Assembly: GCF_030812775.1 (NCBI RefSeq)
Contig: NZ_JAUSTI010000004.1
Location: 248,001 to 312,000 of the forward strand
Source: Paenibacillus tundrae
GTDB taxonomy: Bacteria > Bacillota > Bacilli > Paenibacillales > Paenibacillaceae
DNA: 64,000 nucleotides
Direction of reading: 5' to 3'
Shown: in pieces, positions 26,411-34,096 of the stretch
Layout of the letters: each line of letters begins with the position of its first letter
Numbering within the stretch: the first letter of the stretch is position 1
Translations under genes and position numbers: made by a program
Notes under the pieces: model-generated
What the model was told of the DNA's origin: nothing
Seen by the model: the letters and a program-made list of their open reading frames with translations, nothing else
Databases searched by the model: none

Positions 26411-27562
26411 ATGAACAAGATACATGAAGCATTTGATCGCATCAGGCAACGGCCAGATGAAGCAACCGCAGATTCGAAATCAAGCTATGCTACACAAGTG
26501 AGATCACAGACAAAGAAGAGTTGGAAGTTATTTGCAATGTCACTGGCGGCCTGTATGATTCTCTCTGCTTGTAGCAGTTCCGTGACATCGGATCAGGCAG
26601 AGCAACAGTCCGCAGCGCAGACATCTGATTCTACGTCAACAGTTGAAAATCAAGAAAATGATAAACAAGAGGGCGCTGAACAACAATCGGGAACAGAGGT
26701 GCAAACTGTGATCACACCAGATAATTTCTTAGATACATTGTTGAATGGTTCGAAGGATGATATTTATAGTCAGATGAGCCCTGAGCTGAAAGAAGCGGTA
26801 TCGCTGGAGGAGTTCAAATCATCTGCTGACAGTTTTTTGCAGGGGGTAACTACGCTTGACCAAGTGGTAGATGTGCAAATGAATAATTTAACTGAGCGTG
26901 TCTGGAAGGATGCGACTGGAACGAAAGCTATTCGCGCTTATTTTTCAGATAAACAAATTGAAGGCTTATCTATTCATGCTCTGGAACCTCATGAGGATAC
27001 AGATAACAAGTATACCCAAACGGAATTCCAGTTCCCTATGAAGGGAGATTGGTTTGTATTTTGGGGAGGCAATGATGTTCTGTCCAACTACCATTATGAG
27101 CATGAGACTCAGCGCTATGCACTTGATATCGTTCGAACGAAAGACGGTTTCAGTTATCAAGATGATCCGACCAAAAATGAAAACTACTATGCTTTTGGTG
27201 AGCCACTCTACGCTGCAGCAGACGGAACTGTCGTGGAAATTAAAAATGATCTCCCGGATAACACACCGGGTGTGATGAATGCGGAAGAACCAGCCGGTAA
27301 CTTCGTCGTCATTGACCATGGGAATGAGGAGTACAGCATTACAGCGCATTTGAAGGAAGGGAGTGTAGCGGTGAAGAAAGGGGATAAAGTGAAGCAAGGC
27401 GACCTCATTGGAGAGTTAGGCAACTCAGGTAACTCCAGTGAAGCACATTTGCATTTCCAAGTATCTGATGGGGCTGATCTGTTCACGTCCCGATCCATCA
27501 ACATTCGCTGGGCCGATCAGAGTCAGCAGTTAACACGTGGTAACACCATTCAAGCGAGGTAA
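26411..27562 (+). CDS. M23 family metallopeptidase, predicted lipoprotein
   Basis: A 383-residue envelope protein. The ATG at 26411 has AAGGGG 9 nt upstream. About 36 charged residues precede a hydrophobic segment with the lipobox-like MILSAC (Cys near 54), so the signal n-region is unusually long. A Ser/Gln/Glu-rich linker follows. A DUF3887-like segment (DNFLDTLLNGSKDDIYSQMS) covers about residues 105-190. The C-terminal M23 domain shows HETQRYALDIV and EAHLHFQVSDG, the zinc ligands of LytM-type endopeptidases. It probably cleaves peptidoglycan cross-bridges or binds muropeptides. It is divergent from the adjacent two-component system. Confidence 0.88.
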   Translation: MNKIHEAFDRIRQRPDEATADSKSSYATQVRSQTKKSWKLFAMSLAACMILSACSSSVTSDQAEQQSAAQTSDSTSTVENQENDKQEGAEQQSGTEVQTVITPDNFLDTLLNGSKDDIYSQMSPELKEAVSLEEFKSSADSFLQGVTTLDQVVDVQMNNLTERVWKDATGTKAIRAYFSDKQIEGLSIHALEPHEDTDNKYTQTEFQFPMKGDWFVFWGGNDVLSNYHYEHETQRYALDIVRTKDGFSYQDDPTKNENYYAFGEPLYAAADGTVVEIKNDLPDNTPGVMNAEEPAGNFVVIDHGNEEYSITAHLKEGSVAVKKGDKVKQGDLIGELGNSGNSSEAHLHFQVSDGADLFTSRSINIRWADQSQQLTRGNTIQAR

Positions 27563-27607
27563 TTTCTGCATCATCCCATAATGGCTTAGAGCATCTCTCA
27601 ATCAAAA

Positions 27608-27649
27608 TGCGATAGGAAGGCGGCAATCCTTAATCTATCGCCTGTTTTC
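27608..27649 (+). terminator. Intrinsic terminator after the M23 gene
   Basis: GCGATAG (27609-27615) and CTATCGC (27635-27641) pair, with an inner AGG/CCT extension, followed by CTGTTTTCTTCT. Confidence 0.7.
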
Positions 27650-27748
27650 TTCTATGTGCAACTATACAAATGTTATGGGTGACGATTGCGCCTGTATCCC
27701 GTTATAATATCGTCATAAAGTCGGATTGGACTGGATGATGGAGGCGTT

Positions 27749-28255
27749 ATGATGATGTTAGATCGTGTGCAGATTGAATATGCCCGTATTGAGGATTTGC
27801 CAAGAATTGTGGAGATTTATAACTCGACGATTGAGAGTCGTATGGTAACAGCCGATTTGGAGCCGGTAACGGTTGAACAGCGTATTCCGTGGTTTGAGGA
27901 ACACTCTTCCGATCGTCGTCCACTGTGGGTGATGAAGCAAGAAGGGCAGGTTGTAGCCTGGGCGAGTCTGAGCTCTTTTTATGGACGGCCTGCCTATAAT
28001 GGGACTGTGGAAGTGAGTGTCTACGTAGATCAAAATTGTCGGGGAATCGGTGCAGGCAGCCGACTGCTGAATACCATCTTTGCGGCGTGTCCACAACTTG
28101 GCATAAGTACTATTTTGGGCTTTGTCTTTGGACATAACGAACCTAGCTTAGGTTTACTGCGAAAGCATGGTTTTGAGCAATGGGGCTATTACCCAGAAGT
28201 AGCTGTATTAGATGGGGTGAGCCGAGATCTAGCGATTTTAGGTAAGAAAATATAG
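27749..28255 (+). CDS. GNAT N-acetyltransferase, phosphinothricin-acetyltransferase-like
   Basis: A 168-residue acetyltransferase. The layout matches the Pat/Bar branch of GNAT: IEYARIEDLPRIVEIYNSTI at the N-terminus, PWFEEHSSDRRPLWV near 50, VEVSVYVDQNCRGIGAGSRLL with the acetyl-CoA pyrophosphate loop (R-G-I-G-A-G) near 90, and GHNEPSLGLLRKHGFEQWG near 130. Three ATG codons in a row begin the gene behind GGAGG; which is used is unclear. TATAAT at 27703-27708 is a possible -10. Family members acetylate amino groups of phosphinothricin, methionine sulfoximine or amino acids; the real substrate is unknown. Confidence 0.9.
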   Translation: MMMLDRVQIEYARIEDLPRIVEIYNSTIESRMVTADLEPVTVEQRIPWFEEHSSDRRPLWVMKQEGQVVAWASLSSFYGRPAYNGTVEVSVYVDQNCRGIGAGSRLLNTIFAACPQLGISTILGFVFGHNEPSLGLLRKHGFEQWGYYPEVAVLDGVSRDLAILGKKI

Positions 28256-28328
28256 ATAGATAAGTATGTTTCATTATTTGAACACGCAATATTCCATAAC
28301 AGATTGTGTGGGAAACTATATGACATGA

Positions 28329-28367
28329 AAACTCTGATACGCCTAAATGGTGTGTCGGAGTTTTTTT
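28329..28367 (+). terminator. Intrinsic terminator after the GNAT gene
   Basis: AACTCTGATAC and GTGTCGGAGTT pair with G-U pairs across CGCCTAAATGGT, followed by a run of seven T residues. Confidence 0.85.
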
Positions 28368-28484
28368 GTTAAGCAGGTTCAGGATAGAGAATAGACAATT
28401 TTTACGTAGAAGAGGGATGTCGTACATTGTTTTGAGTTAGGGTTCGACCCCGTATTTAAGCTGTTAGGGAAATATAACTTATAC

Positions 28485-28515
28485 AAAAAAAAGCTCGCTG
28501 TCATCCAACGGGCTT
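28485..28515 (-). terminator. Orphan terminator-like hairpin on the minus strand
   Basis: AAGCTCGCTG and CAACGGGCTT pair with two G-U pairs. Read on the minus strand they are followed by a T run (the complement of AAAAAAAA at about 28485-28492). No minus-strand gene ends here, so it may be a remnant of a lost gene or serve an unseen transcript. Confidence 0.45.
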
Positions 28516-28546
28516 CTCTCAATCATTACCATCACCAAAAAAAGAA

Positions 28547-28575
28547 TTGACGGTTAGACTATGGCATTCTATAAT
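28547..28575 (+). promoter_or_regulatory. Sigma-A promoter of the coiled-coil/amt operon
   Basis: TTGACG (28547-28552) and TATAAT (28570-28575) are separated by 17 nt. The next start codon is at 28617 with AAGGAG at 28599-28604, so the 5' leader is short, about 35 nt. Confidence 0.85.
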
Positions 28576-28616
28576 CGGTAGCAAGTAACTTGATATGTAA
28601 GGAGTCCTGACATGAT

Positions 28617-29036
28617 ATGTTAGTAATTGACGAGGTGTATCACCATACAGCATTGCAAATATCATCGTCCGATTTATTGTACCTTATGGAACAGCTTAAG
28701 GTCAAAAAAGAAAACGAAATAGAGACTCTCAAACATAAAATCGAACAATTTGAGCAAAAGAAACGTGCGGAAGAAGTGGCCTATCAGTCCTTATCTCCAG
28801 TGCGCAAATGGTTCGCAGGACGTCCGGCTTCGCATCATCAGGCCGTAGAATATATGGTTCAGGTGAAGGAACGTTTTCGTAAAATGGAGCAAATTCGACG
28901 ACGAATCCGAGATCTCGATCGGATAATCGAACAAATTCAACATCCTAGCAGCATTGAGCGAGATGAGATTGAGCTTTCGACCGATACTATCCGTGAGATT
29001 AGGCAGCTACGTGAAACGGAGGATGTACAAGCATGA
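28617..29036 (+). CDS. Hypothetical coiled-coil protein coupled to the ammonium transporter
   Basis: I do not recognise the family. The 139-residue protein is mostly helical and charged. One heptad-like segment at residues 18-55 (MEQLKVKKENEIETLKHK) and another at residues 80-120 (RKMEQIRRRIRDLDRII) flank a short basic loop (SPVRKWFAGRPASHH). There is no signal peptide or membrane helix, so it is cytoplasmic. The stop overlaps the amt start as ATGA, so the two are made together. This is where a PII gene (glnK) is often found, but there is no PII T-loop motif. A role with the transporter is inference. Confidence 0.8.
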   Translation: MLVIDEVYHHTALQISSSDLLYLMEQLKVKKENEIETLKHKIEQFEQKKRAEEVAYQSLSPVRKWFAGRPASHHQAVEYMVQVKERFRKMEQIRRRIRDLDRIIEQIQHPSSIERDEIELSTDTIREIRQLRETEDVQA

Positions 29037-30313
29037 CGCTGGAGAGTTTAAGCACGGGAATTGATACGGTCTGGGTAGTACTGAGCGCGGCCATGATTTT
29101 GTTGATGGAGGGTGGCTTCGCTCTGCTAGAGGCAGGCTTTGTACGTTATAAAAATAGTGTGAACATTATTATGAAAGTATTTGCTGACATTACGATTGGT
29201 ACATTATTGTTCTATGCAATCGGCTTTGGCTTGATGTACGGTTCGGATGTTGGTGGTCTGGCTGGTGTTACCGGCTTTTTCTTAAATGGAGACTTATCTC
29301 ACATTGATGTACCTGTCTCATTAGAGACGTTCTGGTTGTTCCAAGCTGCGTTCACCATCGCCGTCATTTCGATCGTTTCAGGTGCGGTAGCTGAACGGAT
29401 TAATTTCCGTGCTTACCTGCTATATATCATCTTAATGACTGCGATTATTTATCCGATTGGTGGACACTGGGCATGGGGCGGCGGCTGGCTCAGCAAATTG
29501 GGTATGCAGGACTTTGCTGGATCGGCAGTCATTCATGCCTTAGGTGGATTCTCTGCCTTGGCCGCTGCAATTATCATTGGCCCGCGTAAAGGGAAGTACA
29601 CCCCACTTGGTGTAAGTGCAATTGCGCTTCCCAGTAACTTGCCGTTAGCCTCGGTAGGGGCCTTTCTGCTGTGGTTTGGTTGGTTCGGTTTCAATGCGGG
29701 AAGTACGCTTAGTGCAACAGATGTAAGGATCGGGCATATCGCCATTGTGACCATGCTATCGGCTGCTTCTGGCGGAGCAGCAACCTTGCTGTATACGTTA
29801 TTCCGCTTTAATCGTTCAGATGCGCCTTCTGTCATTAACGGATCGCTTGCTGGACTTGTTGGAATCACGGCAGGTTGTGCCTTTGTAGGTGATCTAGCAG
29901 CCATCTTTATTGGTGCAGTATCTGGTCTGCTCATGATGGCTGCTACGAACTGGCTTGATCGTCGTCAGATTGATGATCCTGTAGGTGCTTTTCCTGTGCA
30001 TGCTGTATCCGGCATGTGGGGCACGATTGCGGTAGGGCTATTTGCAACCGATGGAGGTTTGTTCACTGGTGGAGGGTGGAGACTACTTGGTGTTCAAACG
30101 CTGGGGCTGGTTGCCCTTGTTGTCTGGGGCTTTGTCATGACCTGGTTCGGACTGAAGCTGATTGGCAAGATTGTACCTGTTCGTTCGACAGAAGAAGAGG
30201 AGGATCTGGGTCTAGATATCAGTTACCACGGGGTGATGGCAGCTCATCAATCCCATGAATTTCTGGATGGAGAAGAGCACATGCGTGCTTTTCGAGAGAG
30301 TAATAGAGACTAA
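29033..30313 (+). CDS. amt: Ammonium transporter, Amt family
   Basis: An 11-helix channel/transporter of 426 residues. Family signatures are MEGGFALLEAGFVRYKN (residues 23-39), the conserved Asp/His region DFAGSAVIHALGG near 161 and FPVHAVSGMWGTIAVG near 320, which together supply the twin pore histidines. The cytoplasmic C-tail is acidic (EEEEDLGLD) with LDISYHGVMAAHQ, longer than minimal Amt tails. It is coupled to the coiled-coil gene upstream and driven from the promoter at 28547-28575. A hairpin terminator overlaps its stop codon. It should import ammonium when nitrogen is limiting. Confidence 0.95.
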   Translation: MTLESLSTGIDTVWVVLSAAMILLMEGGFALLEAGFVRYKNSVNIIMKVFADITIGTLLFYAIGFGLMYGSDVGGLAGVTGFFLNGDLSHIDVPVSLETFWLFQAAFTIAVISIVSGAVAERINFRAYLLYIILMTAIIYPIGGHWAWGGGWLSKLGMQDFAGSAVIHALGGFSALAAAIIIGPRKGKYTPLGVSAIALPSNLPLASVGAFLLWFGWFGFNAGSTLSATDVRIGHIAIVTMLSAASGGAATLLYTLFRFNRSDAPSVINGSLAGLVGITAGCAFVGDLAAIFIGAVSGLLMMAATNWLDRRQIDDPVGAFPVHAVSGMWGTIAVGLFATDGGLFTGGGWRLLGVQTLGLVALVVWGFVMTWFGLKLIGKIVPVRSTEEEEDLGLDISYHGVMAAHQSHEFLDGEEHMRAFRESNRD

Positions 30314-30337
30314 CGGCTATGCCGCTGGTCTTTTTTT
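30305..30337 (+). terminator. Intrinsic terminator overlapping the amt stop codon
   Basis: AGACTAACGGC and GCCGCTGGTCT pair around TAT with one mismatch, followed by seven T residues. The amt TAA (30311-30313) lies in the left arm. Confidence 0.85.
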
Positions 30338-30471
30338 ATAACTTCTATGTTTCAGTTCTATTGATTTTTACAATTAGGCAGGGAAAGATGTCTTGGCGGA
30401 AGAATATACAGGTGTGAACCTGAATATGTCTCACCATAGATGTATTGTATTGTCTGAAGGGGAGGATCTTG

Positions 30472-31416
30472 ATGATTAAGCCTGAACAATGTGAACGCTT
30501 GACTAACAAAGCTCGTAAAACACTAGAAGAGTATGGATTAGGTGAAGTTTCCGACCTGCTCCTAGCATCTGGCCGCTGGGGTATTCGCCTCGATGTGTCC
30601 ACGATTGATGAGTACCGTAGAACGGGCAATTCGCGAGTTGGTGGGAGTCCTGATCTGCCTGAAAAAATGGAATGGCCTGTAACGCAGGAAGGTGTACCGA
30701 TGACCTTTTTGGCACAGTTGAATCTTGTGGATCTGTCACCTTATACACCGAATGACGGGCGTGGAAGTTTGCCAGAACGAGGGATGCTGTATTTCTTCGT
30801 TGGTGTGGATGAACCCGCTTATAATATTGAACATCGTGTAATATTTGAGCCCGACGCTCGGCATTTGGTAAAACGTGAACCAGAAGGCAGCACGGCTCTA
30901 GAACAAGCTGAATTTGTAGGTCATGCCGTAACAGTACTGCCGAATCTTGAGTTTCCTACATATGCCTATGTTGACTCTAAGGCGCTGAGTGCAGCAGCTG
31001 TTACACAACCTGATTTACAGCAAGAAGGGGGAACAGATATTGATCTGTACGACCGATATCTGGACTTCGAATCCCATTGGAATCATCCGAGTTCGAAGAA
31101 CTGGGGTGGGATGTTTGGTTACCCTGATGGCCAGCACCCTGATGCTGAACATCAAGCGCTGCTTCAGATTGCGACTGGTGAAGAGTATGGTTATGACGAG
31201 AAGGTGTGTGAGGAGAAGTTAACCGCTCATTATGATGGGGATCGGAACCGAGCCTTACAAGAACTTGAGGATACATTGCTGCTGCTGAAGATTGATACAC
31301 ATGACGAGATTGGTTTCCAGTGGTGGGATTGTGGAGAGTTGCAGTTTTTCATTCGTAAGGCTGATCTGCTGGCAGGGCGGTTCGATCAAACGTATTGCTC
31401 CTTATATTCTAGCTGA
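30472..31416 (+). CDS. YwqG-like protein (DUF1963)
   Basis: A 314-residue cytoplasmic protein of the DUF1963/YwqG family, whose function is not established. Typical family features are SRVGGSPDLPEKMEWPV (residues 51-67), TFLAQLNLVDLSPY (about 75), GMLYFFVGVDEPAY (about 103), the GYPDGQHPDAE segment (about 222) and the C-terminal FQWWDCGELQFFIRKADL. The ATG at 30472 has GGGGAGG about 7 nt upstream. It is a single-gene unit with a probable weak terminator around 31569-31611. Confidence 0.87.
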   Translation: MIKPEQCERLTNKARKTLEEYGLGEVSDLLLASGRWGIRLDVSTIDEYRRTGNSRVGGSPDLPEKMEWPVTQEGVPMTFLAQLNLVDLSPYTPNDGRGSLPERGMLYFFVGVDEPAYNIEHRVIFEPDARHLVKREPEGSTALEQAEFVGHAVTVLPNLEFPTYAYVDSKALSAAAVTQPDLQQEGGTDIDLYDRYLDFESHWNHPSSKNWGGMFGYPDGQHPDAEHQALLQIATGEEYGYDEKVCEEKLTAHYDGDRNRALQELEDTLLLLKIDTHDEIGFQWWDCGELQFFIRKADLLAGRFDQTYCSLYSS

Positions 31417-31484
31417 GGCAGAATCATATTTATTCGTATAATAAGCGTGTAATCCAAAGAGGAAAGTCTCCGAAAGAAATGAAT

Positions 31485-31558
31485 TATAATTTCGTGTTCA
31501 AAAAGGTCGGTTTTTCAGTACTGAATTAAAAAGCGGACTTTTTGAACAACCTCTATAA
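31485..31558. repeat. MITE-like repeat, copy 2 (short), with 5-bp target duplication
   Basis: The 64-bp element 31490-31553 starts TTTCGTGTTCAAAAAGG and ends GGACTTTTTGAACAACCTC. It is flanked by TATAA at 31485-31489 and 31554-31558. It keeps only the terminal inverted repeats plus a short centre, compared with 217 bp for the copy at 23200-23416. Confidence 0.78.
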
Positions 31559-31568
31559 GCAACAAAAA

Positions 31569-31611
31569 TGTCCCGAAACCCGTCTAATAGAGGGTAGAGG
31601 GGCTTTTTTTA
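31569..31611 (+). terminator. Weak terminator-like structure after the YwqG-like gene
   Basis: AACCC and GGGT pair across GTCTAATAGA, with an outer CCC/GGG option, followed by a run of seven T residues. The stem is interrupted, so the call is tentative. Confidence 0.45.
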
Positions 31612-31668
31612 TTCGTAAATGTTAAGTTTCAGATAACAATGGTTTATATATGAGGAGGAATATCTTGG

Positions 31669-31697
31669 TTGTAAACCGATCATATGTTCTGTATAAT
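31669..31697 (+). promoter_or_regulatory. Sigma-A promoter of the DinB-like gene
   Basis: TTGTAA (31669-31674) and TATAAT (31692-31697) are separated by 17 nt. The ribosome site AAGGAAG follows within 10 nt, so the transcript would have almost no leader beyond the ribosome site. Confidence 0.7.
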
Positions 31698-31720
31698 GGA
31701 ACAAAAAGGAAGTGTGGCTG

Positions 31721-32179
31721 TTGATTCAATCTGCATTTAAACATATCGACGTGGCAGTGACTTCACTTATTGATATATGTGACCAGCTGTCTGAGCAAGA
31801 TCTAAAGTTAACTCCAATCGAAGGGAAGAGACCTGTTGGAGAATTGCTATCCCATCTATCGGTGATCTGCCGAGCGGATGTATACATATCGGAAGGCGCG
31901 TCCGAAGAGGATATGGCTGTTTTTTACGAAGAAAACAAACCTCATACTTTATGTCAGATCAAGCAGGCTCTTGTGGACAATCAGATGTATCTGTATCAGC
32001 GGTATAGGCAGTTTAATACAGAGGAATTATTACAAGTGACCGATTCGTATTGGGGTGCTTCGTATAGTCGGCTGGAATGGTTGCTAGAAATTATGGGGCA
32101 TGTCTACCATCACAGAGGTCAACTGTATACAATGCTTAACATGACAGGGAAAGATCTGAAGGTGGAGTTATTTGAATAG
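31721..32179 (+). CDS. DinB-like / metal-binding four-helix protein
   Basis: A 152-residue member of the DinB/YfiT-like four-helix superfamily. The metal ligands expected of the fold are visible as His in LLSHLSVI near residue 46 and the pair in GHVYHHRGQLY near 127-131. The TTG at 31721 is preferred because AAGGAAG (31706-31712) lies 8 nt upstream; a GTG at 31712 overlaps that site. Many members are thiol transferases using bacillithiol or mycothiol, which suits a Firmicute, but the reaction here is not known. Confidence 0.82.
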   Translation: MIQSAFKHIDVAVTSLIDICDQLSEQDLKLTPIEGKRPVGELLSHLSVICRADVYISEGASEEDMAVFYEENKPHTLCQIKQALVDNQMYLYQRYRQFNTEELLQVTDSYWGASYSRLEWLLEIMGHVYHHRGQLYTMLNMTGKDLKVELFE

Positions 32180-32367
32180 AATAGAAGGTTTGTATGATCC
32201 AATGCACGACTAATGAAGGATACATTTTGTGAACCATCGAATACATAGAAGGTAAGTTTCTTCAGGGGAACAGATACACTCAACGGTGAGTTAACTTTCA
32301 GGTACACATGCGGACTATTTGCTGCACAGGAAGAATGTAAATGAATAGACCAACGGAGGTTTCCAAG

Positions 32368-33309
32368 ATGGAGGAGCAGGATGCAGGTCATATCTTACAA
32401 GAGTTGATGGCGAAGATTCCCGAACTACAGGGAGCTTCGGCGATTGAACCGATTCACAAAGGATACTCGACCGACTTGAAATTCAAAATCCGACTGTCGG
32501 GAGAGAAAAGTTATTTGTTGCGGAGCTATGAATGGTCTGAGCAGCCTGTGAAGCAGAAAGAGTATCGAATCATTGCGGAATTGCATCGGAGAGGAGTACG
32601 TTGCCCCCAAGCAATTAGCTTGGGACAATTGAACGAGCAACAAGGTTATATGCTACTTAGCTTCATCGAGGGGGAAGATGCGGAAGAAGTGCTGCCTCGA
32701 ATGGACGAACAGAAGCAGTGGAGCATCGGTATTGAAGCAGGAGAGCAACTGCAGCGTATGCATGAACTGCAGATCGAGGAGCCTGCTGAATCTTGGTATG
32801 TGCGTAAGAGTATGAAGCATCAGCGCTATGTAGATAAGTATCATCATTGCCCTATTCGTATGCGGAATGATCAGGCTATATTGACATTTATCGAAGAGAA
32901 TATGAAGTGTATGAAGAACCGTCCTGATCGATTCCAGCATGATGATTTTCATCCAGGGAATCTGATTGTGAAGGACGATAGGTTCGCGGGAGTTATTGAT
33001 TTTAATCGTTATGATCAGGGTGATCCAGTTCATGAGTTTCTTAAGCTGGGTCTATTTGCTTCGGAGACAAGTATGCCGTATTCGATTGGACAGATCCAGG
33101 GGTACTTCAACGGTGGAGATCCGGATGAGCTATTCTGGCGTAGGTACTCTCTGTATATGGCTATGGCACTTGTATCTTCTGTAGTCTGGATTCAACAAGT
33201 GAAGCCGGAGGAAACGGAGGATATGATGGCTAAGATTGAGCGGGTTCAGGAAGACCATGATGATTTTCGCAGATTGATTCCTAGATGGTATAATGTGAAG
33301 AATTACTGA
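32368..33309 (+). CDS. Aminoglycoside phosphotransferase (APH)-family kinase-like protein
   Basis: A 313-residue protein-kinase-fold small-molecule kinase. It has a glycine-poor nucleotide loop (IHKGYSTDLKFKI), the catalytic motif QHDDFHPGNLIVKDD near residue 190 and the Mg-binding VIDFNRYDQGDP near 207. The ATG at 32368 has CGGAGGT 7 nt upstream and is preferred over the ATG at 32341. Substrates of close relatives are varied (aminoglycosides, choline, methylthioribose, homoserine), so no resistance role should be assumed. The next gene, a response regulator, starts 28 nt downstream and may be cotranscribed. Confidence 0.87.
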   Translation: MEEQDAGHILQELMAKIPELQGASAIEPIHKGYSTDLKFKIRLSGEKSYLLRSYEWSEQPVKQKEYRIIAELHRRGVRCPQAISLGQLNEQQGYMLLSFIEGEDAEEVLPRMDEQKQWSIGIEAGEQLQRMHELQIEEPAESWYVRKSMKHQRYVDKYHHCPIRMRNDQAILTFIEENMKCMKNRPDRFQHDDFHPGNLIVKDDRFAGVIDFNRYDQGDPVHEFLKLGLFASETSMPYSIGQIQGYFNGGDPDELFWRRYSLYMAMALVSSVVWIQQVKPEETEDMMAKIERVQEDHDDFRRLIPRWYNVKNY

Positions 33310-33337
33310 TTCGGGATGAATGGAAAGGAACAATGCC

Positions 33338-34039
33338 GTGGCACATCCAGCAACGATTCTGCTTGTGGATGATGAGCAGGAAATTATTAAACTCATGGAG
33401 ATTTATTTTGGCAATGAAGGTTATCGCGTTCTTACAGCACACGATGGTATCGAAGCTCTCGCACAATTGAAGAATGAGCGGGTTGACCTCATTATCCTCG
33501 ATGTCATGATGCCCAATATGGACGGCATTGAAGCGTGCATGAAGATCAGGGAAGAACAGAAGATGCCGATCATTATGTTGTCTGCCAAAAGCATGGATAT
33601 GGACAAAATAACAGGGTTAAGCATTGGAGCGGACGATTATGTGACGAAGCCATTTAATCCGCTTGAACTTGTTGCTAGAGCGAAATCCCAGCTTCGGCGG
33701 TATCATACGTTTAATGAAGGTCGGGAGAAAACGGAGCATGAGTTGATCATTGATGATCTCGTTATTAATACAGATACACATGAAGTATGGGTAGACGAGC
33801 AGTCTATTCGTTTAACGCCCCGTGAGTTTGCGATTCTGGAGCTCTTGGCACGCCATCAGGGTTCCGTGCTGAGTATGGAGCAGATCTATCAACAGGTCTG
33901 GAAGGAAGAATTCATGGAGTCGAACAACACCGTAATGGTGCATATACGCAAGATTCGTGAGAAGATCGAGATGGATAGCAAACATCCCAAGTTCATACAG
34001 ACCGTATGGGGTGTGGGCTATAAGATGTTCAAGCCATAA
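33338..34039 (+). CDS. VanR-like response regulator
   Basis: An OmpR-family regulator of 233 residues. The receiver has LLVDDEQ, phospho-Asp in LIILDVMMPNMDG near residue 56, and the Lys in YVTKPFNPLELVARAK. The winged-helix effector shows LTPREFAILELLARHQG and VMVHIRKIREKIE. The GTG at 33338 has AAGGA 8 nt upstream and gives a standard N-terminus (VAHPATILLVDDE); an ATG at 33320 lacks a site. It is followed 57 nt later by its kinase. The TTAAGA direct repeat at 35331-35347, ahead of the reduced-kinase/PBP operon, is a candidate target. Confidence 0.95.
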   Translation: MAHPATILLVDDEQEIIKLMEIYFGNEGYRVLTAHDGIEALAQLKNERVDLIILDVMMPNMDGIEACMKIREEQKMPIIMLSAKSMDMDKITGLSIGADDYVTKPFNPLELVARAKSQLRRYHTFNEGREKTEHELIIDDLVINTDTHEVWVDEQSIRLTPREFAILELLARHQGSVLSMEQIYQQVWKEEFMESNNTVMVHIRKIREKIEMDSKHPKFIQTVWGVGYKMFKP

Positions 34040-34096
34040 CGTGCAAGGACATGAGCGGTGATATACTGCCAAAGATCTGAACAGGGAGTATCTGAG

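Noticed and set aside
27749..28255. Herbicide or phosphinothricin resistance gene
   Set aside because: Only the general Pat/Bar-like GNAT family is visible; housekeeping homologues with unknown substrates are common.
32368..33309. Aminoglycoside resistance gene
   Set aside because: The APH fold is present, but the motif HDDFHPGN is shared by many metabolic kinases and nothing ties it to antibiotics.
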